A stretch of 64,000 nucleotides of DNA from an uncultured Muribaculaceae bacterium (GTDB taxonomy: Bacteria; Bacteroidota; Bacteroidia; Bacteroidales; Muribaculaceae). The stretch is from positions 19,370 through 83,369 of the forward strand of contig CAJTXL010000010.1 of NCBI GenBank assembly GCA_910583525.1, read 5' to 3'. The notes under the pieces are model-generated. The model was not told where the DNA came from, ran no database searches, and saw only the letters and a program-made list of their open reading frames with translations. Below, in pieces: positions 55,424 to 64,000 of the stretch. The stretch's first letter is position 1. Each line of letters starts with the position of its first letter. The position numbers were made by a program, and so were the translations under genes.

Positions 55424-56329
55424 ATGCTGCACCTGCAAATACCAGTAGCCCCGGCACTGCCCGACTCCGTGCCGACACCGACACAGGAAATGTCGCTGCT
55501 GCGCAACCTTCCGTTCGACGAACTGATGGAGCGCCTAATCAGTTCGATGGTTTCTTTTGCCATCAACCTCGCCATAGCCGCACTTGTTTTCTATGTAGGC
55601 CGATGGATTATCACAAGGCTCTACCGCTTCGTCCACAACATCTTCACCAAACGCAAAGTGGAGCAATCGCTGTCGACCTTCGTGCTGAGCATGGTGCGCA
55701 TAGTGCTCTACTTCATTCTGTTGGTTACGGTCATCGGCATCCTGGGCATCGAGACCTCATCGTTCCTTGCACTGTTCGCATCGGCAGGCGTGGCAATAGG
55801 CATGGCGTTGAGCGGCACTTTGCAGAACTTCGCCGGCGGCGTGCTTATACTGCTGCTCAAACCTTTTAAAGTCGGCGACTTCATTGAGGCGCAGGGCTAT
55901 GCCGGCACGGTACGCGAGATACAGATTTTCCATACCATCATCGGCACTGCCGACAACAAATCAATCATCATACCCAACGGCGGCCTCTCGACCGGGAGCG
56001 TCAACAACTACTCGCGCGAAACGGAGCGCCGTGTCGACTGGGTAGTGGGCATATCGTACGGCGACAGCGTAGATGCCGCCCGTGCAAAAATCCTTGAAAT
56101 CGTCAAGAGCGACCCTCGCGTGCTCACCGACAATCCCGACCGTCAGCCGGCCGTGCTTGTAGGCGCGTTGAATGCCAGTAGCGTAGACCTGAAAGTGAGC
56201 GCGTGGGTGAAATCGGGTGACTATTGGGGCGTGTTCCACACCATGAACGAACGCATCTACGCCGAACTTCCGTCGGCCGGCATATCTTTCCCCTTCCCAC
56301 AGCTCGACGTGCACACCTACAATTCATAA
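55424..56329 (+). CDS. mscS: Small-conductance mechanosensitive channel (MscS)
   Basis: 301 residues. Three TM segments (about 45-65, 80-105, 110-130), with the pore helix SFLALFASAGVAIGMALSGTLQNFAGGVLIL, then the beta domain (FKVGDFIEAQGYAGTVREIQIFHTII). Opens under tension to release solutes. The start codon lies right beside an X element, so its promoter may be inside or altered by it. Confidence 0.94.
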   Translation: MLHLQIPVAPALPDSVPTPTQEMSLLRNLPFDELMERLISSMVSFAINLAIAALVFYVGRWIITRLYRFVHNIFTKRKVEQSLSTFVLSMVRIVLYFILLVTVIGILGIETSSFLALFASAGVAIGMALSGTLQNFAGGVLILLLKPFKVGDFIEAQGYAGTVREIQIFHTIIGTADNKSIIIPNGGLSTGSVNNYSRETERRVDWVVGISYGDSVDAARAKILEIVKSDPRVLTDNPDRQPAVLVGALNASSVDLKVSAWVKSGDYWGVFHTMNERIYAELPSAGISFPFPQLDVHTYNS

Positions 56330-56351
56330 GAACGAAACACATCAACATATT

Positions 56352-58487
56352 ATGCGCTATCTACCCTTATTGGCAATGGCTATCACACTCGGCTCATGCT
56401 CAAAGCAGAAGGCCACACTCGAATATCCGGCAGCGCCTGCCGACAGTACCACCTACGAAGTATTCGGCATGACGGTCGACGACCGCTACCGTCCGCTCGA
56501 AAACGACACCGCCGAAGCGACGCTACGGTGGGTGGAGGCCGAAAACAGGCTAACGCAGGATTATCTGTCGAAAATTCCGTTCAGAAACGCCATCCACAAG
56601 CGTCTCGACACCCTGAACCGCTATGAACGCCACGGCATACCCTGGCGCGGCGAAGACGGCAAATTCTACTTTTCGGCCAACGACGGTAAGCATAACCAGG
56701 CAATAGTATACCGCGCCGACAGCCTCGGCGCAGAGCCTGAGGTTTTCCTCGACCCCAACAAACTATCCGACGACGGCACCGTGGCACTCACGGGTCTGTT
56801 CCAGAGCCACGGAGGCAAATACACGGCCTACACCATTTCGCGCTCAGGCTCAGACTGGACCGAGATATACGTGATGGACACGGCCACCGGCGAGCTGCTG
56901 CCCGACCACATTGAATGGGCCAAATTCACCGGGGCGGCATGGCAAGGCGACGGCTTCTACTACAGCGCCTACGCCCGGCCCGAAGCCGGCAAGGAGTTCA
57001 GCAACGCCAATGAATACCACAAAGTGTACTACCACAAGCTTGGCACGCCCCAATCGGCCGACGTCGTAGCATATGAGAACACAGCCGAGCCGCTGCACTT
57101 CCATCAGGCCGTAGTCGCCGATGACGAGAGCGCCATCGCCATACTCGCAGGCGGCCAAGGTTTCGGAGAATCGCTCAAGGTAAAGGACTTGCGCCTTTCA
57201 AACGGCAAATGGGTCACCATAGAACCTTCGCAGGATTTCACAAATTCGATAGTCGATATAGTCGACGGCAAGATTTATCTCTTTACGTCGGCAGGCGCTC
57301 CGCGCAACCGCTTCGTGATGGTCGACCCGGCCAAACCGGCACGTGAGCAGTGGACTGAAATCATACCCGAAGACCCCGACGGCGGCGTGCTCACTTCGGT
57401 ACAGCCGGCCGGCAAAGACCGCTTCATAGCCGTGTTCGACCGCGACGCCTCGAACCACGCCTATGTCTACACCACGGCCGGCAAGCTTGTAGAAGAAGTG
57501 AAACTGCCAACCTACGGCACGGTAGGCTTCTCGAGCAGCCGCGCAACCGACGATGTATTCTACGCATTCTCGTCGTTCGTATATCCCTCGGCAATCTACA
57601 GCTACGACCTCGCCACAGGCAAGAGCGAACTTTACAAAGCCACGGAGATAAAGGGCTTCAACCCCGAAGATTATGTAACGGAACAAGTGTTCTACACATC
57701 GGCCGACGGCACCAAGGTGCCCATGTTCATCGTCCGCCACAAAGACACGGCGAAAGACGGCAACAACCCCGTCTATCTCTACGGTTACGGTGGCTTCAAC
57801 GTTACCCTCAACCCTTCGTTCAGCCCCAACCGTCTGTTCTGGCTCGAAAACGGCGGCATCTATGCTCAGGCCAACCTGCGCGGCGGTGCCGAATACGGCG
57901 AAGCATGGCATGAAGCCGGAACGAAGCAGAAGAAACTCAACGTATTCAACGACTTCATAGCCGCAGCCGAATATATGGCGAACGAAGGCTGGACAAAGCC
58001 CGAGCTGCTCACCATCGAAGGCGGCAGCAACGGCGGTCTGCTTGTAGGCGCATGCGTGAATATGCGCCCCGACCTCTTCAAGGTAGCGATACCGCGCGTG
58101 GGCGTAATGGACATGATGCGCTACCATCTGTTCACAATCGGCTGGAACTGGGCCTCGGACTACGGCACAGCCGACGACAGCGCCGAAATGGCGTCGTATC
58201 TCCTGGGCTATTCGCCTCTGCACAACATCAGCAACGACGGCACGCCCTATCCGGCAATAATGGTGACGACTGCCGACCACGATGACCGCGTAGTTCCGGC
58301 ACACTCGTTCAAATATGCCGCAGCGCTTCAGGCCGCCGACACCGGCGACGCGCCCAAGCTCATACGCATCGACAGCAAGGCCGGGCACGGCGCAGGCAAG
58401 CCGGTAGCCAAAGTGGTCGACGAGTACACCGACATTTATTCCTTCATCTTCCATAACCTGGGCCGCACTCCCGAAACGGCAGAATGA
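56352..58487 (+). CDS. Prolyl oligopeptidase (S9A) lipoprotein
   Basis: 711 residues, lipobox LGSC (Cys16). Propeller domain (about 80-430) and hydrolase domain with S559 (GGSNGG), the Asp of ADHDDRV near 644, and H679 (KAGHGAG). It cuts short proline-containing peptides. Exported form, unlike cytosolic relatives. 22 bases after mscS, and its stop overlaps the next start (ATGA), so a run of overlapping genes begins here. Confidence 0.92.
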   Translation: MRYLPLLAMAITLGSCSKQKATLEYPAAPADSTTYEVFGMTVDDRYRPLENDTAEATLRWVEAENRLTQDYLSKIPFRNAIHKRLDTLNRYERHGIPWRGEDGKFYFSANDGKHNQAIVYRADSLGAEPEVFLDPNKLSDDGTVALTGLFQSHGGKYTAYTISRSGSDWTEIYVMDTATGELLPDHIEWAKFTGAAWQGDGFYYSAYARPEAGKEFSNANEYHKVYYHKLGTPQSADVVAYENTAEPLHFHQAVVADDESAIAILAGGQGFGESLKVKDLRLSNGKWVTIEPSQDFTNSIVDIVDGKIYLFTSAGAPRNRFVMVDPAKPAREQWTEIIPEDPDGGVLTSVQPAGKDRFIAVFDRDASNHAYVYTTAGKLVEEVKLPTYGTVGFSSSRATDDVFYAFSSFVYPSAIYSYDLATGKSELYKATEIKGFNPEDYVTEQVFYTSADGTKVPMFIVRHKDTAKDGNNPVYLYGYGGFNVTLNPSFSPNRLFWLENGGIYAQANLRGGAEYGEAWHEAGTKQKKLNVFNDFIAAAEYMANEGWTKPELLTIEGGSNGGLLVGACVNMRPDLFKVAIPRVGVMDMMRYHLFTIGWNWASDYGTADDSAEMASYLLGYSPLHNISNDGTPYPAIMVTTADHDDRVVPAHSFKYAAALQAADTGDAPKLIRIDSKAGHGAGKPVAKVVDEYTDIYSFIFHNLGRTPETAE

Positions 58488-59455
58488 ACAAAGGAGCGAG
58501 GTTCTTGCATCTGTTGCTTCCGGCACTCATACTTTTGACTGCCGGAGGCTGCTTTACGGGTGTCGAGAGCACCCCTCGCATCAATGCCGACGACGTACGC
58601 AGGCAAAATGCGGCCGGCACTAGCGCCGAGGCGCTTTTCCTTTCGGGAATAAAGCCCCTGCCGCCGTCGCAGTGGAAACCGGGGCGGCGTCTGCTGGTCG
58701 CCAACGACCGCATATCGCTCGCCCTGACACCGGCATCGCAACGCCGCGACAGACTCGCCGGACATACGATATTCTTCGAAGGATTCGCCCCTGCACGCAG
58801 TCTTACGGGTGACGATGCTTCAGAAGCGATTTTCCGCGCCGACGACGGCAGCCGCCTCTACTACCGCATAGCCGGCGTAGACCCAGCTCGCCTCGACACC
58901 ATGCCGGCTCTCGAAGTGCCATTCACAATCGACCTCGGAACGGTGGCGCGCCTCGACTCGGCGATGCGCGGCATGAAGGTGTTCGTCCGCACACCGGCGT
59001 GGTACCATCCCGATTCCCGTGTGTCCGTACAAGGTCTAAGGCACGTAGAAGTACATATCGACAGCGTCGCACCCGGCGATGAGAACTTCCCGGCAGCGGT
59101 TTTCTTCACACTTACCGACCCGGAGCAGCGAAAACTTTCGTGCCCCGACGGGAAAAACCGCATGCTTTTCATGAGCATAGGCGACAGCAAGGCCGCGACA
59201 CGTAATTTCGACGTACTCTTCGCCTTCACGAACCCACGAAAGCAGTACCCCGACATCAAAGACGACGTGTGGCAGTATATAATCCGCTCGCGTGTAAAAG
59301 AGGGCATGACGCGCGACGAATGCCGCCTCGCCCTCGGCGCACCTACGTCGCTGGAGCGCATACCAACCACGGCAGGCGTTGCAGAACGCTGGAGATACTC
59401 CGACGGCATATTTCTTATTTTTGAAGACGGCGTCCTTACCGTATTCCGGCTATGA
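58484..59455 (+). CDS. Lipoprotein with BamE/SmpA-like C-terminus
   Basis: 323 residues, lipobox TAGGC (Cys24). The last 60 residues, IRSRVKEGMTRDECRLALGAPTSLER, WRYSDG, resemble the SmpA/OmlA (BamE) motif in which a small domain precedes GxPxxxxxxxxxxWxY. The first 240 residues are unrecognised. Overlaps both neighbours by ATGA. Function unknown. Confidence 0.62.
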   Translation: MNKGARFLHLLLPALILLTAGGCFTGVESTPRINADDVRRQNAAGTSAEALFLSGIKPLPPSQWKPGRRLLVANDRISLALTPASQRRDRLAGHTIFFEGFAPARSLTGDDASEAIFRADDGSRLYYRIAGVDPARLDTMPALEVPFTIDLGTVARLDSAMRGMKVFVRTPAWYHPDSRVSVQGLRHVEVHIDSVAPGDENFPAAVFFTLTDPEQRKLSCPDGKNRMLFMSIGDSKAATRNFDVLFAFTNPRKQYPDIKDDVWQYIIRSRVKEGMTRDECRLALGAPTSLERIPTTAGVAERWRYSDGIFLIFEDGVLTVFRL

Positions 59456-60252
59456 AACTGACATTCCTCGGCACAGGGACATCGACAGGGGTACCGCAGA
59501 TGCGGTGCAGCTGCGAGACATGCCGCTCGACCGACCCTCGCGACAAACGCCTGCGGGCGTCGGTGCTGATAGAGACTCAGCCCGGCGCTCCGGGTATACT
59601 CATAGATTGCGGTCCCGATTTCAGGGAGCAGATGCTAAGGCAAGACTGTCCCGACCTGGCTGCGGCTCTGCTGACGCACACGCATTACGACCATGTGGGC
59701 GGCATGGATGACCTTCGGCCATATTCCTACGGCGCACCCGACAACCGCTTCCCTGTATACTGCCGCGCCGACGTGGCCAAAGACTTACGCAACCGCATAC
59801 CGTACTGTTTCGCCGAGCATCCCTATCTTGGCGTTCCGCAGTTCGACCTGCGCATCATAGAACCGATGAAAGCTTTCACCGTAAAGCCCTCAGAAAGGTT
59901 CGGGCCTGTTGAGATTGTACCCCTGCCGATAATGCACGGTCGGCTCGAAATAGTCGGCTACCGCATAGGCCCGGTGGCCTATATCACCGACGCAAGCTTT
60001 GTGCCGCAAGTCACGCTCGATGCTCTCAAAGGCGTCGACACCCTTGTGATAAACGCGCTGCGGCACGCCGGACATCCGTCACATCTAAACCTAAACCAAG
60101 CCTTGGACGTTATTAAAGTAAGCCGTCCGCGACAAGCCTACCTCACGCATATGAGCCACCAGATGGGGCCTCATGCGCAGGCAGAAAAACTTCTGCCACC
60201 GGGCACGGCGTTCGCCTACGACGGCCTTACCGTCGGCACTGCCGACCAATAA
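59452..60252 (+). CDS. Metallo-beta-lactamase-fold hydrolase (PhnP-like)
   Basis: 266 residues. THTHYDHVGGMDD is the HxHxDH metal motif (near residue 77), with LGTGTSTGVPQ at the start and CxCxTCR before it; the C-terminal H of LTHMSHQMG completes the site. PhnP-type enzymes are cyclic phosphodiesterases; the actual substrate is unknown. Overlaps the preceding gene by ATGA. Confidence 0.86.
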   Translation: MKLTFLGTGTSTGVPQMRCSCETCRSTDPRDKRLRASVLIETQPGAPGILIDCGPDFREQMLRQDCPDLAAALLTHTHYDHVGGMDDLRPYSYGAPDNRFPVYCRADVAKDLRNRIPYCFAEHPYLGVPQFDLRIIEPMKAFTVKPSERFGPVEIVPLPIMHGRLEIVGYRIGPVAYITDASFVPQVTLDALKGVDTLVINALRHAGHPSHLNLNQALDVIKVSRPRQAYLTHMSHQMGPHAQAEKLLPPGTAFAYDGLTVGTADQ

Positions 60253-60262
60253 CGTAGAACCA

Positions 60263-60991
60263 ATGGCAACAAAAGTAACATTCCTCGACAATTCGGGCTT
60301 TTTAGTTGAGTTCCCGAAAATTTTCCTTGTATTCGACTACTACCGCGACCCTGCGCACAAGGTCGTAAAGGCTCTTGAACACCACCCCGACAAGCCCGTG
60401 GTTTTCTTTGTAACCCACAACCACCCCGACCATTTCAACACCGACATATTCAACCTCGGGCAAAGCCACAGCCGTGTATATGTGCTGTCGAACGATATCC
60501 CCACACGTGAAATACACGACGACATGCCAATAGACTGGATGAGCGCCGGCGACATCACCGAAGGGCTTCCCGAAGGCATAAAAGTAGAGGCTTTCGGCTC
60601 TACCGACGCCGGTGTCAGCTATCTGGTGACCATGGCCGACGGCTACAAGATATTTCATGCCGGTGACCTCAACGACTGGCATTGGGATGAAGAAAGCACC
60701 GAAAGAGAAATCCAAAAGGCCCACGAAAAGTTTGCCGTGATACTGAACCGAATAGCCGAAGTAGCTCCGGCGGTCGATGTTGCGTTCTTCCCCGTGGATG
60801 TCCGCCAAGGCAAAAACTGCGCCGAAGGGGCCGAGAAGTTCCTGTCGAAGATAAATGTGGCCGATTTCTTCCCTATGCACTTCAAAGGGCCGTTCGAGAA
60901 AGCATGCGACTTCGACGGATACGAACTGCCAAGCAAAGTGTCTGAGCGCACACGCATGCACTGCCTGCACAAGCCCGGCGAAGAGGCCTAG
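60263..60991 (+). CDS. Metallo-beta-lactamase-fold protein
   Basis: 242 residues from ATG 60263; an upstream extension of the frame lies in the previous gene. Short N-terminal KVTFLDNSGFLVEFPK, then THNHPDHFN (HxHxDH) near residue 50, HAGDLNDWHWDE near 130, and MHFKGP near 215. Reduced family resembling small UlaG-like hydrolases. Substrate unknown. Confidence 0.82.
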   Translation: MATKVTFLDNSGFLVEFPKIFLVFDYYRDPAHKVVKALEHHPDKPVVFFVTHNHPDHFNTDIFNLGQSHSRVYVLSNDIPTREIHDDMPIDWMSAGDITEGLPEGIKVEAFGSTDAGVSYLVTMADGYKIFHAGDLNDWHWDEESTEREIQKAHEKFAVILNRIAEVAPAVDVAFFPVDVRQGKNCAEGAEKFLSKINVADFFPMHFKGPFEKACDFDGYELPSKVSERTRMHCLHKPGEEA

Positions 60992-61040
60992 CTTAAAGAC
61001 TGAGCCTGCACCCAAGTTCCACCTTCAACTATTTTGACAT

Positions 61041-62000
61041 ATGTCTGATTTACGTAGAATAACGCCACCGGCGGTTATGGTGGCGACACGCCCGAAACGG
61101 CTCGATTTCAGGCCGGTAACGGCGGCAGACATCGGTCTGTTGGCGCCGATGCTCAAAAGAAGCGGCTCGCGCTCATGCGACCTCTGCGTCGGGGGCATAT
61201 TCATGTGGGTAGACTACTTCGGATATGAATATGCCATGCTCGACGACACGCTCTTCGTGAAAGGCCTGTCGGAAGACGCTTCGCGGAGTACATCGTTTTC
61301 GCTGCCCGTGGGCCGCATGCCTTTGGACAAGGCCATACGGGTCATCCGGGTATACTGCCGCGCCAACGGTCTGAGGCCGCTGTTATCGGCCGTTCCCGAA
61401 GACCGCCTCGACGAACTACGCGGATTCGTCTCCTCGATTGAGGAACTGCCCGACTGGGCCGACTATATATACCGCATCGACGATTTGGCATCGCTTTCGG
61501 GCAAGCGATACAACAAAAAGCGCAACCATGTAAACCGCTTCATGGCCGACAATCCCGGATGGAGTCTCGACCCCATGGATGCCGACAACGCGACAGAGGC
61601 CGCACGGGTATTCTGCGGCATAGACATCCAAAGCGAGAAGGCCGACCCCATGATGGCGGAGTTCGAACGTGAACAGAGCCTCGAGGTGCTGAGGGATTTC
61701 AGCCGCTACCACTTTGAAGGCGCCGTTCTGCGCGACGGCAACGGCGACATCGTGGCATTCACCGCCGCCGAAATTGCCGGAGACACCCTTATCGTACACA
61801 TAGAAAAGATGCTGCACACGGTCGCCGGCGCCGGAGAAGCAATCAACCACCTCTTTGCCAAGAGCATGTTGTCGAAGCATCCCGGTCTGCGCTACGTCAA
61901 CCGCGAGGACGATGCCGGCGATCCCGGTCTGCGCTACGCCAAAGAGTCGTACCACCCGGCATTCAAGCTCCGCAAATACAATGTGCGGCTGTACCCTTAG
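61041..62000 (+). CDS. DUF2156 acyltransferase-like protein
   Basis: 319 residues, no signal or membrane segment. FRPVTAADIGLLAPMLKRSGSRSCDLCVGGIFMW and KRYNKKRNHVNRFMADNPGW match DUF2156 (the phosphatidylglycerol lysyltransferase C-terminal GNAT fold), ending SYHPAFKLRKYNVRLYP. It may move an amino acid or acyl group; the acceptor is unknown. Confidence 0.85.
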   Translation: MSDLRRITPPAVMVATRPKRLDFRPVTAADIGLLAPMLKRSGSRSCDLCVGGIFMWVDYFGYEYAMLDDTLFVKGLSEDASRSTSFSLPVGRMPLDKAIRVIRVYCRANGLRPLLSAVPEDRLDELRGFVSSIEELPDWADYIYRIDDLASLSGKRYNKKRNHVNRFMADNPGWSLDPMDADNATEAARVFCGIDIQSEKADPMMAEFEREQSLEVLRDFSRYHFEGAVLRDGNGDIVAFTAAEIAGDTLIVHIEKMLHTVAGAGEAINHLFAKSMLSKHPGLRYVNREDDAGDPGLRYAKESYHPAFKLRKYNVRLYP

Positions 62001-62245
62001 TCATGGATTGCAGATTTAACCCACGATTCTTTCTTTTAAACTCGGGACAAACTGACAACCACTGATTGTGTTGAGTTTACACTGCCTTAAACATTTGATA
62101 TTATTGTCTATGTTGTGTCAAGAATGACGTTAAGTAGTCCTAACAGCCACAAACTTTGAAAATTCAAAGCATTTTAAAATGAAAGAGCCGTGAGATTTAA
62201 CCACAGAATTTAATTAGTCTAGCAGTGTAAAAAACAAAAATTGAT

Positions 62246-62253
62246 TAAATTTG
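62246..62253 (+). promoter_or_regulatory. Promoter -7 box of the retropepsin-like gene
   Basis: TAAATTTG, 22 bases before the ATG, in an AT-rich spacer (62001-62275) that also contains a small CTTTGAAAATTCAAAG palindrome near 62154 and no other gene. Confidence 0.55.
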
Positions 62254-62275
62254 CGGAATAAAAAACTCCCATGTC

Positions 62276-63412
62276 ATGAGAACTCTTCTATCAATCATCA
62301 TCACTTTTATGTTTTCCCTCTCTGCTTTTGCTGACATAGCAATAGAGATGGAGAACTACAATGGGGTCTATAGAATCCCATGTACAGTTAATGGAGCAAA
62401 AATGAAATTCATCTTCGATACTGGTGCATCTAATGTATGTATATCCTTATCAATGGCTGAGTATCTATATGATAATGGATTTCTGAAAGATGAAGATATT
62501 TTGGGCAATGGATACTCAACAGTAGCAGATGGCTCTATCGTAGACCATGTTGTCATAAATCTTAGGGACATCGAAATCCAGGGACTTCATTTACATGATG
62601 TCCAGGCCGTGGTTATGGGGACACAGAATGCTCCTCTTCTTATGGGACAGTCTGCCATTCAAAAGCTCGGAACTGTGCAGCTTCAAGGTAGCCTTCTTAC
62701 AATTCATAATGAAGGGGATAAGGATGATAAATTTATAGATGACTTGTTTGCTGAGGCTCGCGAAGCATATAACAACAAGTTATATGACCGAGCTGCAACG
62801 AAATATGGGCGTTTATATTCGATGGAGCAATTGTCCGATTATGGCGTTTATCGTTATGCCTGGGCGCTTCTAATGAATGAACAGCCATTAGAGGCTAAGC
62901 AAATCATCGATAATCTCAAGTCATTCGAATATTTTGAAAAGGAAAAAATTGATATATACCGCTTAATAGGTTTTATCAACCAAGACCTTAATAAATATGA
63001 GACTGCCGCCAAATATTTTGAACTGTCCAGCAAGAAAATACAAACTGAATATGAAGAATGGCTTCAGAATTTCATATACATGGGTGACTGCCATTATAAT
63101 TTAAACAACTGGACTGAAGCCGCGAATAATTACACAATGGCTGTTATGTTGCATGGAGAAATTCACAAAATCGACATGAAGTATATGCAAGCGGACAGCA
63201 AGAATAGACTTAAAAAGAATCAACAATCATTTCGAAATGATAATTTCGATTATGCTTTGTACCGCTTGTTATTCTGCAACGAAAGAAGCGGAGCATGGAG
63301 CACAGACGGATTCCTAATGGAAGCAGCAGCGATGGCCAGAGCCGGTAATAAGTATGCAGGTAAAATGTTTAATTCGGCAGGAATGGATCCTTATGCCGAA
63401 TGTTGGCGATAG
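62276..63412 (+). CDS. Exported retropepsin-like aspartic protease with TPR tail
   Basis: 378 residues with a signal peptide (MRTLLSIIITFMFSLSAFA). FIFDTGASNVCISLSMAEYL (catalytic Asp48 in DTGAS) and APLLMGQSAIQKLG fit a single-domain clan AA protease, which must dimerise. From about residue 150 helical TPR-like repeats follow (FIDDLFAEAREAYNNKLYDRAATKYGRLY, then several more). The codon use is clearly AT-richer than neighbouring genes. Possibly acquired; substrate unknown. Confidence 0.78.
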   Translation: MRTLLSIIITFMFSLSAFADIAIEMENYNGVYRIPCTVNGAKMKFIFDTGASNVCISLSMAEYLYDNGFLKDEDILGNGYSTVADGSIVDHVVINLRDIEIQGLHLHDVQAVVMGTQNAPLLMGQSAIQKLGTVQLQGSLLTIHNEGDKDDKFIDDLFAEAREAYNNKLYDRAATKYGRLYSMEQLSDYGVYRYAWALLMNEQPLEAKQIIDNLKSFEYFEKEKIDIYRLIGFINQDLNKYETAAKYFELSSKKIQTEYEEWLQNFIYMGDCHYNLNNWTEAANNYTMAVMLHGEIHKIDMKYMQADSKNRLKKNQQSFRNDNFDYALYRLLFCNERSGAWSTDGFLMEAAAMARAGNKYAGKMFNSAGMDPYAECWR

Positions 63413-63424
63413 GCGATAATACAT

Positions 63425-63432
63425 TATTTTTG
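63425..63432 (+). promoter_or_regulatory. Promoter-like box after the retropepsin gene
   Basis: TATTTTTG with TTGG 18 bases upstream, 13 bases after the stop codon, pointing into the geneless stretch. Confidence 0.45.
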
Positions 63433-63883
63433 TTAATTACATTGAAAAACGAGGTTGTAACCGAGTGGAACCTGTAGCTCACGCATAAAGATTATCTCGT
63501 GGTGCCAGAGGTAACAAAATCGTCGAACACGATTATGTTGCGCTATTATGGGATTGGAGATTTATTCTTGCTTCACAAGCGTTCTGCGAACGATGAGCCG
63601 AGGTAAAGACAGTTCCGACACGATGCTTCGAGTGGCACTCGACAACGTCCTAGTAGAACAGTATGCCGAGAAGCAAGGCTAAACGAGCCGAGATTAGCGA
63701 GACGAAATTCCGCTACTTGAGGCGGTGCTTGGGCGTGCTCCTATGTCAATATAAAATCAGGGAAATAAGTTGCATGCCGAAATGGCGGTGCTTTTGGCCA
63801 TAACGAAATACGGGTGAATATCTGCTGTCCCGTGAAAGGATTTAGGCAGTCGGCCTCCGGCTTTAACTTTGAGATAAGCGCAC
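63433..63883 (+). other. Geneless structured interval (candidate RNA or gene remnants)
   Basis: About 450 bases with no convincing gene. Short open frames persist: one reading LVVPEVTKSSNTIMLRYYGI (63499 on) then stop, one MSRGKDSSDTMLRVALDNVL (near 63594), one KLHAEMAVLLAITKYG (near 63771). GAGCCGAG occurs twice (63597 and 63685). It is bounded by a promoter-like box and a terminator. Confidence 0.5.
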
Positions 63884-63921
63884 AAAAGAAGTCCGCAACG
63901 GAATGTGCGGACTTCTTTTTT
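63884..63921. terminator. Terminator between the geneless interval and tRNA-Val
   Basis: AAAAGAAGTCCGCA and TGCGGACTTCTTTT pair around an 8-base loop, with T-runs on both strands; it can stop both the tRNA (minus) and a plus-strand transcript. Confidence 0.8.
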
Positions 63922-63923
63922 TG

Positions 63924-63998
63924 TGGGCGCTGAGGGATTCGAACCCCCGACCCTCTGCTTGTAAGGCAGACGCTCTGAACCAGCTGAGCTAAGCGCCC
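63924..63998 (-). tRNA. tRNA-Val (anticodon UAC)
   Basis: Read on the minus strand: acceptor GGGCGCT paired with AGCGCCC, D-arm AGCTCAGCTGGTTCAGAGC, anticodon stem TCTGC/GCAGA with loop CTTACAA (anticodon TAC), and the T-arm GTTCGAATC. CCA is not encoded. Its 3' end faces the AT-rich stretch to the left. Confidence 0.95.
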
Positions 63999-64000
63999 TC

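Noticed and set aside
63771..63821. KLHAEMAVLLAITKYG as a deaminase fragment (HAE motif)
   Set aside because: Only 16-17 codons, no second CxxC motif and no start; chance resemblance is likely.
63433..63883. tmRNA or RNase P RNA in the geneless interval
   Set aside because: No tRNA-like ends or CCA for tmRNA and no GAGGAAAGTCC or ACAGARA motifs for RNase P RNA on either strand.

Overview
The window looks like chromosomal DNA of a host-associated member of the Bacteroidales, most likely near the Muribaculaceae, Bacteroides or Porphyromonas groups; the family-level placement is inference. Support comes from three sources. The promoters carry the Bacteroidota -7 box TAnnTTTG, often with TTTG about 19-20 bases upstream. 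Many proteins belong to families typical of the phylum: PorU/PorV of type IX secretion, Mfa1/Mfa2 fimbriae, DUF3575, DUF3868, DUF4906, DUF6155, DUF6249 and a BtuG-like propeller. Abundant lipoproteins carry clear lipoboxes. Codon use is GC-rich almost throughout; the clear exceptions are the AT-rich stretch at about 62000-63500 and, more mildly, the Abi-like gene near 32000.

Layout. 1-1233 is the 3' part of rpsA. On the minus strand, 1521-11548 holds a TPM-domain protein with dgt, a BtuG-like cobalamin-binding lipoprotein behind a cobalamin riboswitch, and the conserved block DUF177-rpmF-fabH-era-der, followed by gap. On the plus strand, 11823-16780 carries mscL, a shikimate kinase, an alanine dehydrogenase-like protein, an RNase H and glgB. 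17159-18455 (minus) is an ECF sigma cassette. 18613-21480 (minus) is a secreted M6 metalloprotease with a probable type IX sorting domain. On the plus strand rex, a FAH-like gene, porU, porV and ispF follow, then an HtrA protease and a small-protein envelope cluster (two YtxH-like proteins, a holin-like membrane protein and an unknown). 31198-34412 has a GT25 glycosyltransferase, a HEPN/Abi-like protein and a FadL-type porin. 34555-37199 is an S9 peptidase and a DUF6155 protein. 38026-48066 is a complete-looking Mfa-type fimbrial operon of six genes. After it come a histidine kinase, a small lipoprotein, rsgA, a PadR-PspC pair, a GT4 glycosyltransferase, a clostripain-like peptidase, mscS, a prolyl oligopeptidase, a lipoprotein, two metallo-beta-lactamase-fold proteins, a DUF2156 protein, a retropepsin-TPR protein and tRNA-Val.

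Themes. Much of the window serves the cell envelope: type IX secretion with one probable cargo, fimbriae, exported peptidases, mechanosensitive channels, glycosyltransferases and PspC/YtxH/HtrA stress functions. The intergenic DNA is unusually structured. There are at least three families of palindromic repeats: R1 (four clear copies and one degenerate), R2 (three copies) and X (two nested inverted-repeat elements plus a solo end). A tandem promoter-bearing repeat lies before rex. The best candidates for something undescribed are a short plus-strand RNA predicted antisense to the leader of the HEPN/Abi-like gene (about 32680-32737) and a roughly 480-base promoter-to-terminator interval with no convincing gene next to tRNA-Val (63433-63921). 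No CRISPR array, intact insertion sequence or rRNA was seen.
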